Assembly (NCBI GenBank): GCA_018396615.1
Contig: JAGTQT010000025.1
Coordinates: 1-15,796 of the forward strand
Length of the DNA: 15,796 nt
Source: Candidatus Bathyarchaeota archaeon
GTDB lineage: Archaea > Thermoproteota > Bathyarchaeia > Bathyarchaeales > Bathycorpusculaceae
Direction of reading: 5' to 3'
The position numbers and the translations under genes were made by a program. Under the pieces are notes generated by a model. That model saw only the letters and a list, made by a program, of their open reading frames with translations. It was not told the DNA's origin and did no database searches. Of the stretch, positions 6,295 through 13,319 are shown one piece after another; the first letter of the stretch is position 1, and every line of letters starts with the position of its first letter.

Positions 6295-6879
6295 ATGAAA
6301 ATTAAGATTGATGTGAAAATGCTTGCGTTGCTGTTGATTGGTATATTGATAGGGGTGCTTGTTCCATTCAGCGTGTTCTATGCAAACACGTTAACATCGA
6401 AGAAAGAAGAAACTGGTGGAGAAGGAAACACAACGATAATCCGCGTATACAATGTATACGAAATTTATGAAATGGGCGAGCTGGTACAAATTGTGACAGG
6501 ATACTTTCTAGATGTTGAGCACAGGCTTTACCCAGACTCCATCACAGTCCCACCGCATTCAAGCGTAGACCTAGGGATAGAATACACATGTAATATTGGT
6601 GGACAAGGCGATTGGAATGTTCAACCATCAGACAAAATAGAACTTACCGTGGAGGTTCCTCGTATGCCGTCTAACTGCTCCATAGAAAACTTTCTTGACA
6701 CCCCTTCAGGCTCTGGCAACCGTGAGTTCTATGTGACGATAACATTCAACAATCTAAACGATGAGGCGTGGAATGTAGGCAGACCGCTAGTGAAGGTTCT
6801 CAACATGTTTCTAGGACAACCCGCAGAAGGCGCAGGAATGCCCGAAGTAGAAGTAGCTATTGAAACATACATATCCTAA
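6295..6879 (+). CDS. membrane-anchored extracytoplasmic protein, unrecognised
   Basis: I do not recognise this 194-residue protein. A single hydrophobic helix (about residues 9-31, LALLLIGILIGVLVPFSVFY) anchors it, followed by a Lys/Glu/Gly linker (35-45). A beta-rich acidic domain (about 46-194) has two cysteines (99 and 128) that could form a disulfide, plus PPHSSVDLGIEY and EFYVTITFNN strands suggestive of an Ig-like fold (inference). GAGG nine bases before the ATG supports the start. It is divergent from the NosD-like gene and 39 bases upstream of the next secreted protein, so the pair may be one transcript. Confidence 0.65.
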   Translation: MKIKIDVKMLALLLIGILIGVLVPFSVFYANTLTSKKEETGGEGNTTIIRVYNVYEIYEMGELVQIVTGYFLDVEHRLYPDSITVPPHSSVDLGIEYTCNIGGQGDWNVQPSDKIELTVEVPRMPSNCSIENFLDTPSGSGNREFYVTITFNNLNDEAWNVGRPLVKVLNMFLGQPAEGAGMPEVEVAIETYIS

Positions 6880-6918
6880 CATTTAACACATATTGCAAAT
6901 CTGGCTTGAGGAATACAC

Positions 6919-7602
6919 ATGAAGAAAGCCTTAGTGCTAACAACAGTATTATTAATCTTCACACTAGCCCCCTACACGCTTAGCAACATGAAAAAATCAT
7001 CAACAATAGTGTTTGCTCTAGGAGGAATAGAGTCATGCGACAGTGCGGGCAACACTGTCAACGAATTTAATCCAAGCGACCAAGTGTATGTGAAGGGAAG
7101 TGGTTTAGAAGCTGGCGGCTTATACTGCATCTACATAGTCGAAGACTATTCTTCTTGGACAGTTTCTGAAACCCATATTTCAGACCTCTATATAGTGGAA
7201 GGACCAATAATTGTGGATGTCAACGCTAGTGGCTACGTTGAAAATCAACCAGTGCTAATATGGGAGTCAGCCAGCCCCGGATACTATGATATATGGGCGG
7301 ATTCCCAGACTGACGGCGAAACAGACGTCTACGACGAATGTGACGCAATCGACAACCTCGACGTAAACAACGCCGGCTTCTTCGTCATCTCAGAAATGCT
7401 CATAATCGCTATTCCTGTGTTATTCGCCTACTTGCTCTTTAGCGTACCTCTCAAACGAAGAAAAAGCTTTCGCAAACAGAAAAACACTTCAAAATCAAAA
7501 GTAAATAGTGACCATACAAAATGCATAACTAAGCAGCCTAGACACTTTAAGATCACATTTAAATCCCATTTTTCAGCTATTTTTCAAAAGAAAACAAAGT
7601 AG
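6919..7602 (+). CDS. type I membrane protein with basic cytoplasmic tail
   Basis: This 227-residue protein has no named function. The layout is a signal peptide (about 1-34), an ectodomain (35-157) and one transmembrane helix (about 160-177, LIIAIPVLFAYLLFSV). A strongly basic tail of about 50 residues rich in Lys, Arg and Ser follows. The ectodomain resembles the short beta-sandwich found in archaeal surface proteins: it begins IESCDSAGNTVNEFNPSDQVYVKG, has GYYDIWADSQ, and ends in an acidic stretch with DGETDVYDECDAIDN that could bind calcium (inference). Three cysteines (40, 70, 141) are present. The long basic tail is unusual for a simple surface anchor. It follows the 194-residue gene in the same direction. 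Confidence 0.65.
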   Translation: MKKALVLTTVLLIFTLAPYTLSNMKKSSTIVFALGGIESCDSAGNTVNEFNPSDQVYVKGSGLEAGGLYCIYIVEDYSSWTVSETHISDLYIVEGPIIVDVNASGYVENQPVLIWESASPGYYDIWADSQTDGETDVYDECDAIDNLDVNNAGFFVISEMLIIAIPVLFAYLLFSVPLKRRKSFRKQKNTSKSKVNSDHTKCITKQPRHFKITFKSHFSAIFQKKTK

Positions 7603-7946
7603 AGCGCAAACGCCGATATTATAAAACCGATATTTGAAGCTATACCGGGCTACTGTTACGCTGTGGATAAAGCAGGGTCATTAATGTGCAAAGGGCAATG
7701 TTTTAAAGTGAAAGATGATACTGTTAATTTTTGGTGTCTTTTTCTTCGAGGCGTCTTGACTGGTTAGTGGTGGCATTGTTCAGATGTAAGTAAAAAAGTG
7801 GGATAAATTGAACCTTAGGCTGCTTAAGCGGCGTGTGAGATGTTAGATGCGGTTAGCAGTGGGTTTCATCCTGTTGCATAAAAGTTGCAGTTTAAGGGGG
7901 AAGTGGCTGAGTTTGGATGTGGTTTCTAGGCGTTTGGAATTGCTGA
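7603..7946. other. non-coding stretch before the integrase relic
   Basis: No intact gene is visible. The stretch begins with an 8-bp direct repeat, CCGATATT, spaced by ATAAAA (about 7612-7633). It also contains CCGGGCTAC (7645-7653), which matches the acceptor part of the two tRNA-like elements, with weaker similarity on both sides. The part from about 7840 may be the eroded start of the recombinase gene, but the frame is broken by a TGA at 7944-7946. Confidence 0.4.
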
Positions 7947-8818
7947 AGCTCGAAGGATTGGGGTTTTCTCTGGCACCTCAAGAAAGAAGCGTATTCTCCA
8001 AAAACAATAGAAGTATACAGCAAAAGACTGCTACAACTTGCTGACGACTGCAACATCTTAGACCCAGAAAAAGTCAAAGAATTTGTAGTCAATCGAGAAA
8101 CGTGGAACAACTTAACCAAATTACTAACGGTTGCAATGTACAAAACCTTCGCAGACTTAGGCATACCATTCAAAACACCAAGATACCAGCCACAAGAAAA
8201 AACCTTTCATCTCAACAAAAAAAGAACTCGACGATCTAATAGCTGGTTGCGCCAAGAAAAAAGCCACACTACTTCAACTGCTTAAAGAAACTTGCATGCG
8301 AATAGGCGAAGCAAAAAGACTTAGATGGATAGACATAGATCTAGAAAATTCACGTAGTGCTTAACAACGCCGAGAAGAAAGGAAAACCGAGAATCTTCAA
8401 AATATCCCAAAAACTCACAGCAATGCTAAACGCAATCCCAGAAGAAAAAGACGGCTCATTCAGAAGCTGCTACGCAAACCTATATAGAGACTTTAACAGT
8501 CAACGCAGAACAATAGCCGCCAAGCTCCAAAACCCAAGACTACTGCGCATATTCTTCCACACATTTCGCCACTGGAAAGCAACAATGGAATACCACAGAG
8601 CCAAAGATATCTTACACGTTATGTAGCTACTAGGCTACGGAAACATCAAAAACACGCTCATATACACGCAACTGGTAAACTTCGAAAACGACGGCTACCA
8701 CTCCGCAACAGCCAAAACCATAGAAGAAGCTACAAAGCTAATCGAAACCGGCTTCGAATATGTATGCACCCACGACAACATATGTTATTCCGAAAGCCAA
8801 AGTAGACGACTATACTAA
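7947..8818 (+). pseudogene. tyrosine recombinase (integrase) pseudogene
   Basis: Joining three reading frames gives a nearly complete archaeal XerC/D-like integrase. Frame one (7947 to about 8202) has the core-binding domain, with AYSPKTIEVYSKRLLQLADD. It shifts in an A-run near 8196-8202 into a frame with FISTKKELDDLIAGCAKKKA and the first catalytic arginine in CMRIGEAKRLRW. A second shift near 8345-8357 leads to KPRIFKISQKL and the HTFRH box (HxxR, 8558-8572). A TAG at 8624-8626 sits where family members read Gln in HVMQLLGH. The frame then continues with LGYGNIKNTLIYTQL, including the catalytic tyrosine codon (8663-8665), to TAA at 8818. The LGH histidine has become Tyr. The gene is inactive as written. 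Confidence 0.85.
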
Positions 8819-8819
8819 A

Positions 8820-8836
8820 GTCCCAAATAACTTGGG
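8820..8836. terminator. short perfect hairpin at the right island edge
   Basis: GTCCCAA at 8819-8826 is followed after the loop ATAAC by TTGGGA, giving a six-pair stem TCCCAA/TTGGGA. It lies just after the integrase relic and overlaps the first bases of the right direct repeat. It may end transcription coming from the island or be part of an attachment or operator site. Confidence 0.3.
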
Positions 8837-8848
8837 AAAAGGTTTTTA
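8833..8848 (+). repeat. right 16-bp direct repeat; probable psmA operon promoter
   Basis: TGGGAAAAGGTTTTTA is identical to 4065-4080. The AT-rich part (AAAAGGTTTTTAG) is centred about 62 bases before the psmA ATG, a reasonable place for BRE and TATA elements with a leader of about 30 bases. If the island is an insertion, it entered at or duplicated the proteasome operon promoter. Confidence 0.55.
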
Positions 8849-8904
8849 GTTTAGTTGTCATATGAAAGTCTGCAAACATTAGATCATGCTATGAGGAATG
8901 ATGA

Positions 8905-9633
8905 ATGTCGGTATTTGCAGCACCAGGAGCATATGACCGCGCCATAACCGTGTTCTCGCCAGATGGTCGACTGTTCCAGGTAGAATACGCTATGGAGCTG
9001 GTTAACCGTGGAGCAACCATTCTTGGAATGCAGTGTTCTGAAGGGGTTGTGTTAGGCGCGGAAGAGACTGTTGACCCGTTAGAAGAGGCTGAGTATTCTT
9101 GGAAGCTCTTCAAGATTGATGAGCATATCGGCGCCGCGATAGTTGGTTTAAGCTCGGATGCACGCATCCTTATTGACCAAGCGCGCGTGTATGCTCAAAG
9201 TAACAGATTGACCTATGATGAGCCGATAGATGTGGAGGTCATAAGCAAAAGAGTCTGCGACATCAAGCAGCTTTACACACAGCACGCAGGCGTCAGACCA
9301 TTCGGTGTGTCAATGATTCTTGCTGGAGTTGACAAGACTGGAAACCGCGTCTTTGGAACGCATCCCAGCGGAACATACAGAGGCTACAAAGCAAGAGCTG
9401 AAGGTGCCGGAAGAGAAACCGTGTTCGCCATACTTAAAGATGAGTACAAAGAAGACATGAACCTCGAAAACGCTACAAAGCTGACGGTGAAGTGCCTAGT
9501 GAAAGCGTTGGAGGCTAGACAGCTTCCGCCCCGAATAAAGGTAGCAGTAATCCCTTCAGAAACAAGGAAAATGGAGTTGCTCACCGACAAGAAAATTGAG
9601 GAATACATGAAAGAGTTAGGTGTCGGTAAGTGA
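8905..9633 (+). CDS. psmA: proteasome subunit alpha
   Basis: This 242-residue protein is the alpha subunit of the 20S proteasome. It forms the outer heptameric rings that gate entry to the proteolytic chamber and dock the PAN or Cdc48-type ATPases. The N-terminal alpha signature is present: AYDRAITVFSPDGRLFQVEY (residues 9-28), with the gate-forming tail ahead of it. RPFGVSMILAGVD and THPSGTYRGYKARAEGAG are typical of the core fold, and Lys65 (SWKLFKI) lies in the region used by ATPase C-termini (family knowledge). The usual length is 230-260. ATG 8905 follows AGGAATGATGA. It is the first gene of the superoperon, with eight bases before the next gene. Confidence 0.97.
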   Translation: MSVFAAPGAYDRAITVFSPDGRLFQVEYAMELVNRGATILGMQCSEGVVLGAEETVDPLEEAEYSWKLFKIDEHIGAAIVGLSSDARILIDQARVYAQSNRLTYDEPIDVEVISKRVCDIKQLYTQHAGVRPFGVSMILAGVDKTGNRVFGTHPSGTYRGYKARAEGAGRETVFAILKDEYKEDMNLENATKLTVKCLVKALEARQLPPRIKVAVIPSETRKMELLTDKKIEEYMKELGVGK

Positions 9634-9641
9634 CATAAGGG

Positions 9642-10331
9642 ATGGGCGAAAAATACACCACAGCGCGAATAACAAAGGACAATGAGCATTTCGAGGTTCT
9701 GGTTAAACCGCAGAAAGCATTAGACTACCGCCTAGGCAAAGTAGCGTCCATAACTGAGGTTCTCGTTTCCGAAACCATATTCTCCGACGCTAACAAGGGA
9801 ACTAAAGTCTCTGAAGAAGTGCTGCGCAAAGCCTTCGGAACCACCGAGCAGCTTAAGATAGCTGAAATAATACTGAAGACGGGAACTCTGCAGCTTACAA
9901 CCGAGCAGCGGAGAAAAATGATTGAAGATAAGAGAAAACAAATTATTGACTTCATCTCAAGGCAGTCTGTTGACCCAAAGACAAACCTTCCACACCCGCC
10001 GATGCGTATAGAAAACGCTATGGAGCAGATCCGCTACCCCATAGACCCGTTCAAATCCACCGAAGAACAGGCAAAAGAAATAATAAAGCAGCTAAGACCC
10101 ATTTTGCCGCTGAAAATGGAGCAGGCTGCCGTCGGCGTCACTATACCAGCAGCTTATGCAGCAAGAGCATACGGCACGGTGAAAGGCTTCGGAACAATAA
10201 AACGTGAAGAATGGCGCTCCGACGGCTCGTGGTACGGGATTCTTGAAATGCCAGCAGGTTTATATGCCCCGTTCCTAGAAAAACTCGGAGACATAACTAA
10301 AGGGAATGGAGAAGCAAAAATAATCGCTTAA
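9642..10331 (+). CDS. SBDS (Sdo1) ribosome maturation protein
   Basis: This 229-residue archaeal homologue of the Shwachman-Bodian-Diamond syndrome protein in eukaryotes works with EFL1 to release eIF6 from nascent 60S subunits. The N-terminal FYSH domain (about 1-85) contains EHFEVLVKPQKALDYRLGK and the SDANKGTKVS loop. The middle helical domain contains EQRRKMIEDKRKQIIDFIS and the invariant-looking DPKTNLPHPPMRIENAM. The C-terminal ferredoxin-like domain has GTIKREEWRSDGSW. It sits between psmA and rrp4 in the well-known archaeal exosome superoperon, which links ribosome maturation to RNA decay. Confidence 0.96.
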   Translation: MGEKYTTARITKDNEHFEVLVKPQKALDYRLGKVASITEVLVSETIFSDANKGTKVSEEVLRKAFGTTEQLKIAEIILKTGTLQLTTEQRRKMIEDKRKQIIDFISRQSVDPKTNLPHPPMRIENAMEQIRYPIDPFKSTEEQAKEIIKQLRPILPLKMEQAAVGVTIPAAYAARAYGTVKGFGTIKREEWRSDGSWYGILEMPAGLYAPFLEKLGDITKGNGEAKIIA

Positions 10332-10352
10332 CATGTTTGACAAAAAGTATGT

Positions 10353-11075
10353 TTGGATGTGAAGGATGTGCCAACATTTTTTGAAAGAAGACAGGTTGTA
10401 ACCCCAGGAGACCTGCTTGCGGAAGGCGACTACATAGCAGGCGAAAACACATTTCTGGAAGGCAACAAAATTTACGCCACACGAACCGGACTTGTGGAAT
10501 ATGATAACAAGAAAGTCAACGTGGTGGCTCTCAAAGCATTCTACGTGCCTAGAATAGGCGACCTAGTCATCGGCACCATAGTTGAAATAGGATTCAACGG
10601 CTGGACAGTTGACATAAATGCGCCTTACCCCGCACTCTTACGAGCCTCAGAGGTTCTAAGCAGGCCTTTCAGACCACAGCAGGATGACCTGCCGCAACTT
10701 CTTGATATTGGAGACCTTATCGTTGCCAAGATAGTTGCCTACGACAGGGCGCATGATCCTCAGCTTAAGGTAGATGAGCCTGGGCTCGGAAAGATAACAC
10801 GCGGGCAGATTCTGAAGATCACGCCGACAAAGATTCCTAGAGTTATAGGTAGGAAAGGCTCAATGATCTCGATGATAAAGCAGGAAACAAACTGCCACAT
10901 AATTCTTGGGCTTAACGGCATAATACTGATTACGGGGAAAAGGGTTGAAGACGAGCAGCTTGCTGCAACCGCCATTCGCAAGATCGATGAGGAGTCGCAT
11001 TTGGCTGGTCTGACAGACCGCATAACCCAGATGCTTAAGAAAGAAAAACAAGAAATGGAGGAGCATGAGAAATGA
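10353..11075 (+). CDS. rrp4: exosome RNA-binding subunit Rrp4
   Basis: This is the cap subunit of the archaeal exosome, 240 residues. It has an N-terminal domain with RQVVTPGDLLAEGDYIAGEN (13-32), an S1 domain (about 66-135, with IGDLVIGTIVEIGFNGWTVD), and a KH domain (about 150-215) with a clear GxxG loop GRKG (166-169). It recruits RNA and passes it into the Rrp41/Rrp42 ring. The frame's start is TTG at 10353. A GTG at 10359 is an alternative, and no ATG is available in frame nearby. The 3' end overlaps the rrp41 ATG by four bases (ATGA), indicating coupled translation. Confidence 0.95.
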   Translation: MDVKDVPTFFERRQVVTPGDLLAEGDYIAGENTFLEGNKIYATRTGLVEYDNKKVNVVALKAFYVPRIGDLVIGTIVEIGFNGWTVDINAPYPALLRASEVLSRPFRPQQDDLPQLLDIGDLIVAKIVAYDRAHDPQLKVDEPGLGKITRGQILKITPTKIPRVIGRKGSMISMIKQETNCHIILGLNGIILITGKRVEDEQLAATAIRKIDEESHLAGLTDRITQMLKKEKQEMEEHEK

Positions 11076-11809
11076 CGGATAAACCAGAAAAACTGATTGA
11101 TAAGAAAGGTTTAAGGCTTGATGGAAGAAAGCCAGACGAGCTAAGACCCATAAAAATCGAGGTAGGCGTTATCTCGAACGCTGATGGCTCAGCATACATC
11201 GAACAAGGAAAAAACAAGGTTCTCGCAGGAGTCTACGGGCCTAGAGAGGTTCACCCGAAGCACTTAGCGCTTCCTGACCGTATGGTTCTGAAATGCCGCT
11301 ATCACATGGCGCCATTCTCGGTTCAAGAGCGAAAGTCTCCAGCGCCTTCGAGGAGAGAAATAGAACTTTCGAAAGTCATCAGAGAATCCCTTGAGCCGGC
11401 GATATTTGTAGAGTATTATCCACGAACAATGGTTGACATTTTCGTGGAGGTTCTGCAGGCTGACGGCGGAACAAGATGCGCCAGTATAACTGCCGCTGCC
11501 CTCGCCTTAGCTGACGCGGGGATCCCGATGCGTGACATCGTTGTTGCATGTGCAGCGGGAAAAGCAGGCGACACGATAGTGCTGGACTTGATGGATGAAG
11601 AGGACAAGTATGGAACAGCCGATGTGCCTGTTGCCTTGATGCCTAACCTAAATGCAGTAACATTGCTTCAGATGGATGGAATATTAAGCTATGACGAGTT
11701 TGAAAGCGCCGTAAACCTCGCCATTGAGGGATGCAAGAAAATCTACACCATGCAGAAGGAGGCCATACGTAGGAAGTATGCAAGCGCTAAGGAGGAAGGT
11801 GAAGAATAA
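11072..11809 (+). CDS. rrp41: exosome catalytic subunit Rrp41
   Basis: This 245-residue RNase PH-type subunit carries the phosphorolytic active site of the archaeal exosome, releasing nucleoside diphosphates from RNA 3' ends using phosphate. Visible features are the family start LRLDGRKPDELRP (14-26), the arginine-rich PSRREIELSKVIRES (92-106), the phosphate-binding ADGGTRCASI (130-139) and the acidic catalytic segment EEDKYGTADVP with Asp178 and Asp184. All elements expected of an active subunit are present, unlike in Rrp42. It overlaps rrp4 by four bases and rrp42 by one base (TAATG). Confidence 0.97.
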   Translation: MTDKPEKLIDKKGLRLDGRKPDELRPIKIEVGVISNADGSAYIEQGKNKVLAGVYGPREVHPKHLALPDRMVLKCRYHMAPFSVQERKSPAPSRREIELSKVIRESLEPAIFVEYYPRTMVDIFVEVLQADGGTRCASITAAALALADAGIPMRDIVVACAAGKAGDTIVLDLMDEEDKYGTADVPVALMPNLNAVTLLQMDGILSYDEFESAVNLAIEGCKKIYTMQKEAIRRKYASAKEEGEE

Positions 11810-12600
11810 TGGCCGCGGTGATAACAAAGGTTAAGCAAAAAGAGATTGCGCAGCTGATTGAAAAAGGAAAACGACTAGACGGAAGAGGCTTAACAGACTT
11901 CCGAGAAATCAAAATCGAACAAGGAGTAATCGAACGGGCAGAAGGCTCAGCAAGAGTTCGGCTGGGAAGAACAGACGTGCTTGTGGGAACAAAAATCGAG
12001 TTCGGCGAACCCTTTCCAGACACGCCAACTGAAGGCGTGTTGACAGTTAACGCGGAGCTTGTGCCTCTAGCCTCACCTGTCTTCGAAGCAGGGCCGCCTG
12101 ACGAGAACTCGATAGAGCTTGCAAGAATTGTTGATAGAGGAATCAGAGAGTCAAAAGCAATAGACACCGAGAAACTGTGCATAGAGCCAGGCAAGAAGGT
12201 AATAGTAGTATTCGTAGACGTCTATGTGCTTAACCATGACGGGAACTTAATTGATGCATCCGCCTTAGCTGCCATGGGTGCACTGCTGAACACCAAAGTG
12301 CCTAACTACGAGGTCGAAGACGGAGAAGTGAAGATCAAGTCAGGGCACACTCAGCTTCCTATCAAGAGAAACCCTGTGACTGTTACCTTCGCGAAGATTG
12401 GAGGCAAGCTTGTGGTTGATCCTTGGCTGGAGGAAGAGCAGGTTATGGACGCTAGGCTTTCAATCGCGATTGATGATGATGGAAACATCTGCGCCATACA
12501 GAAAGGTGGAAACGGCTATTTTGAGCCTCAGATGATCTTGGAAGCAGCTAAAATAGCCAAGGACAAGGCGAAAGAAATTCGGAAAAAACTCGGCTGGTAA
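11809..12600 (+). CDS. rrp42: exosome structural subunit Rrp42
   Basis: This 263-residue RNase PH-fold partner of Rrp41 alternates with it in the hexameric ring. It is not catalytic itself but helps shape the RNA path and active site. The fold is recognisable from GKRLDGRGLTDFREIKIEQG (20-39), ASPVFEAGPPDENSIELARI and VLNHDGNLIDASALAAMGAL. The GGTR-type phosphate loop and the catalytic acidic pair of Rrp41 are absent, as expected for this family. The ATG shares its A with the rrp41 stop codon. Five bases separate its stop from rpl37ae. Confidence 0.97.
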   Translation: MAAVITKVKQKEIAQLIEKGKRLDGRGLTDFREIKIEQGVIERAEGSARVRLGRTDVLVGTKIEFGEPFPDTPTEGVLTVNAELVPLASPVFEAGPPDENSIELARIVDRGIRESKAIDTEKLCIEPGKKVIVVFVDVYVLNHDGNLIDASALAAMGALLNTKVPNYEVEDGEVKIKSGHTQLPIKRNPVTVTFAKIGGKLVVDPWLEEEQVMDARLSIAIDDDGNICAIQKGGNGYFEPQMILEAAKIAKDKAKEIRKKLGW

Positions 12601-12605
12601 GAAAC

Positions 12606-12920
12606 ATGGGCGGTCGAACCAAGAAAGTCGGATCCACGCGTGGGCTTGGACCACGTTACGGTGCTACCGTTAGAAAGCGCTATGTTCGTGTCTTCACTGA
12701 ACTGAAGAGTAAGCATGCGTGTCCTCAGTGCGGCTTTACCCGCGTCAGAAGAGAAAGCGTCGGCGTTTGGAAATGCAAGAAATGTGGCTTCACCTATAGT
12801 GGTGGAGCGTATACGCCTGTTACGAAGCTGGGCGTAGTTGCCAAGCGAGTTGCCAAAGGCGCACCTATCGAAGAAGTGGAAAAGGTCGCAGAAAAGGCAG
12901 AACATGAAGAGGCAGAATAA
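12606..12920 (+). CDS. rpl37ae: ribosomal protein eL43 (L37Ae)
   Basis: This 104-residue large-subunit ribosomal protein has the basic N-terminus GGRTKKVGSTRGLGPRYGAT and a zinc ribbon with cysteines 39, 42, 57 and 60 (CPQC and CKKC). GFTYSGGAYTP follows. The C-terminal 25 residues, an acidic Glu/Lys helix, extend beyond the minimal family length of about 70-90, echoing on a smaller scale the acidic extension on eL31. It is the last closely packed gene of the superoperon. No rpoP, which follows L37Ae in many archaea, is seen before pcc1. Confidence 0.95.
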   Translation: MGGRTKKVGSTRGLGPRYGATVRKRYVRVFTELKSKHACPQCGFTRVRRESVGVWKCKKCGFTYSGGAYTPVTKLGVVAKRVAKGAPIEEVEKVAEKAEHEEAE

Positions 12921-12949
12921 CACTTCCTCCTTCTTCGAATTAGATCCCA

Positions 12950-12964
12950 ACCTGTTTTTAACAT
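12950..12964 (+). promoter_or_regulatory. possible promoter of pcc1
   Basis: ACCTGTTTTTAACAT lies about 50 bases before the pcc1 start in the 90-base gap after rpl37ae. It resembles the AT-rich core before psmA (GGTTTTTAG). A gap of this size is unusual inside this otherwise packed cluster. Confidence 0.3.
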
Positions 12965-13010
12965 GCTAGTCGGCTGCAAAAAAGGGGTTTGAAACCTGAA
13001 AACTGGCGCA

Positions 13011-13277
13011 GTGGTCAAGCTAAGGTTCTCTTCACCGAAAATCCTAGAGACCGTTCTAACCGCTCTAAAGCCAGAAACCGCCAAACCCACAACTGCAAGA
13101 TCTAAAGTAACCGTGGAAAGAAACGGGCTCATTCTCACTTTGAAAGTGGAGGCTGCCGACACAACTGCACTAAGAGCAACATTAAACTCCTACTTAAGAT
13201 GGACAAGCGCTCTAATAGATGTTCTAGAAAACTTGAAACCCGCAGAAACCCCGATTCAGGCAGGCAGACATAACTAG
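13011..13277 (+). CDS. pcc1: KEOPS complex subunit Pcc1
   Basis: This 88-residue protein is of the Pcc1/CTAG family, the small dimeric subunit of KEOPS, which makes N6-threonylcarbamoyladenosine (t6A) at position 37 of ANN-decoding tRNAs. The family pattern is visible: a beta-strand start VVKLRFSSPKILETVLTALKPE, a variable linker with KVTVERNGLILTLKVEA, and the helix TTALRATLNSYLRWTSALIDVL that mediates dimerisation. The usual size is 75-95 residues, and linkage to the L37Ae/exosome cluster is common in archaea. The start is GTG at 13011 with no strong Shine-Dalgarno sequence. The stop codon is followed immediately by a TATA-like motif. Confidence 0.88.
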   Translation: MVKLRFSSPKILETVLTALKPETAKPTTARSKVTVERNGLILTLKVEAADTTALRATLNSYLRWTSALIDVLENLKPAETPIQAGRHN

Positions 13278-13285
13278 TATAAATA
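13278..13285 (+). promoter_or_regulatory. TATA-like motif pointing into the convergent gene
   Basis: TATAAATA follows the pcc1 stop immediately. A transcript starting about 25 bases later would run antisense through the ferredoxin-like gene (13320-13844). On sequence alone this is a good box A, but nothing on the plus strand is coding until 14014. Confidence 0.3.
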
Positions 13286-13304
13286 GGGGGCATCTAATCA
13301 AATC

Positions 13305-13319
13305 CGAGGACAAATCCTC
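13305..13319. terminator. hairpin between convergent pcc1 and ferredoxin-like genes
   Basis: GAGGA-CAAA-TCCTC forms a perfect five-pair stem just beyond the ferredoxin-like stop (minus strand) and 30 bases after the pcc1 stop. Its place between convergent genes fits a bidirectional transcription end. Confidence 0.35.

Larger units (their letters stand above)
4065..8848. mobile_element. putative decayed integrated element or island
   Basis: The region is bounded by a perfect 16-bp direct repeat. It lies between two blocks of housekeeping genes and contains a tyrosine recombinase pseudogene at its right end and a tRNA 3'-end-like remnant at its left end. Its cargo is three predicted surface or secreted proteins with AT-rich, Asn-rich coding unlike the neighbours. 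This is the usual layout of an integrated element that has lost mobility. The caveat is that the repeat contains an AT-rich core that could be a promoter motif in its own right, so the boundaries are an inference. Confidence 0.4.

Noticed and set aside
7847..8044. 65-codon plus-strand frame at the start of the integrase region
   Set aside because: It overlaps the recognisable core-binding domain in another frame and has no family resemblance. It is a by-product of the decayed gene.
8357..8626. 89-codon frame as an independent small gene
   Set aside because: Its protein is the middle of the integrase catalytic domain; the recombinase sequence continues in frame after the TAG, so it is part of the pseudogene.
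8624..8626. Internal TAG as pyrrolysine or programmed recoding
   Set aside because: Two frameshifts elsewhere in the same gene make decay the simpler explanation, and Gln to TAG is a one-base change.
12921..13010. RpoP (RNA polymerase subunit P) expected after L37Ae
   Set aside because: The 90-base gap has no frame with the CxxC pattern of RpoP and is too short for it.
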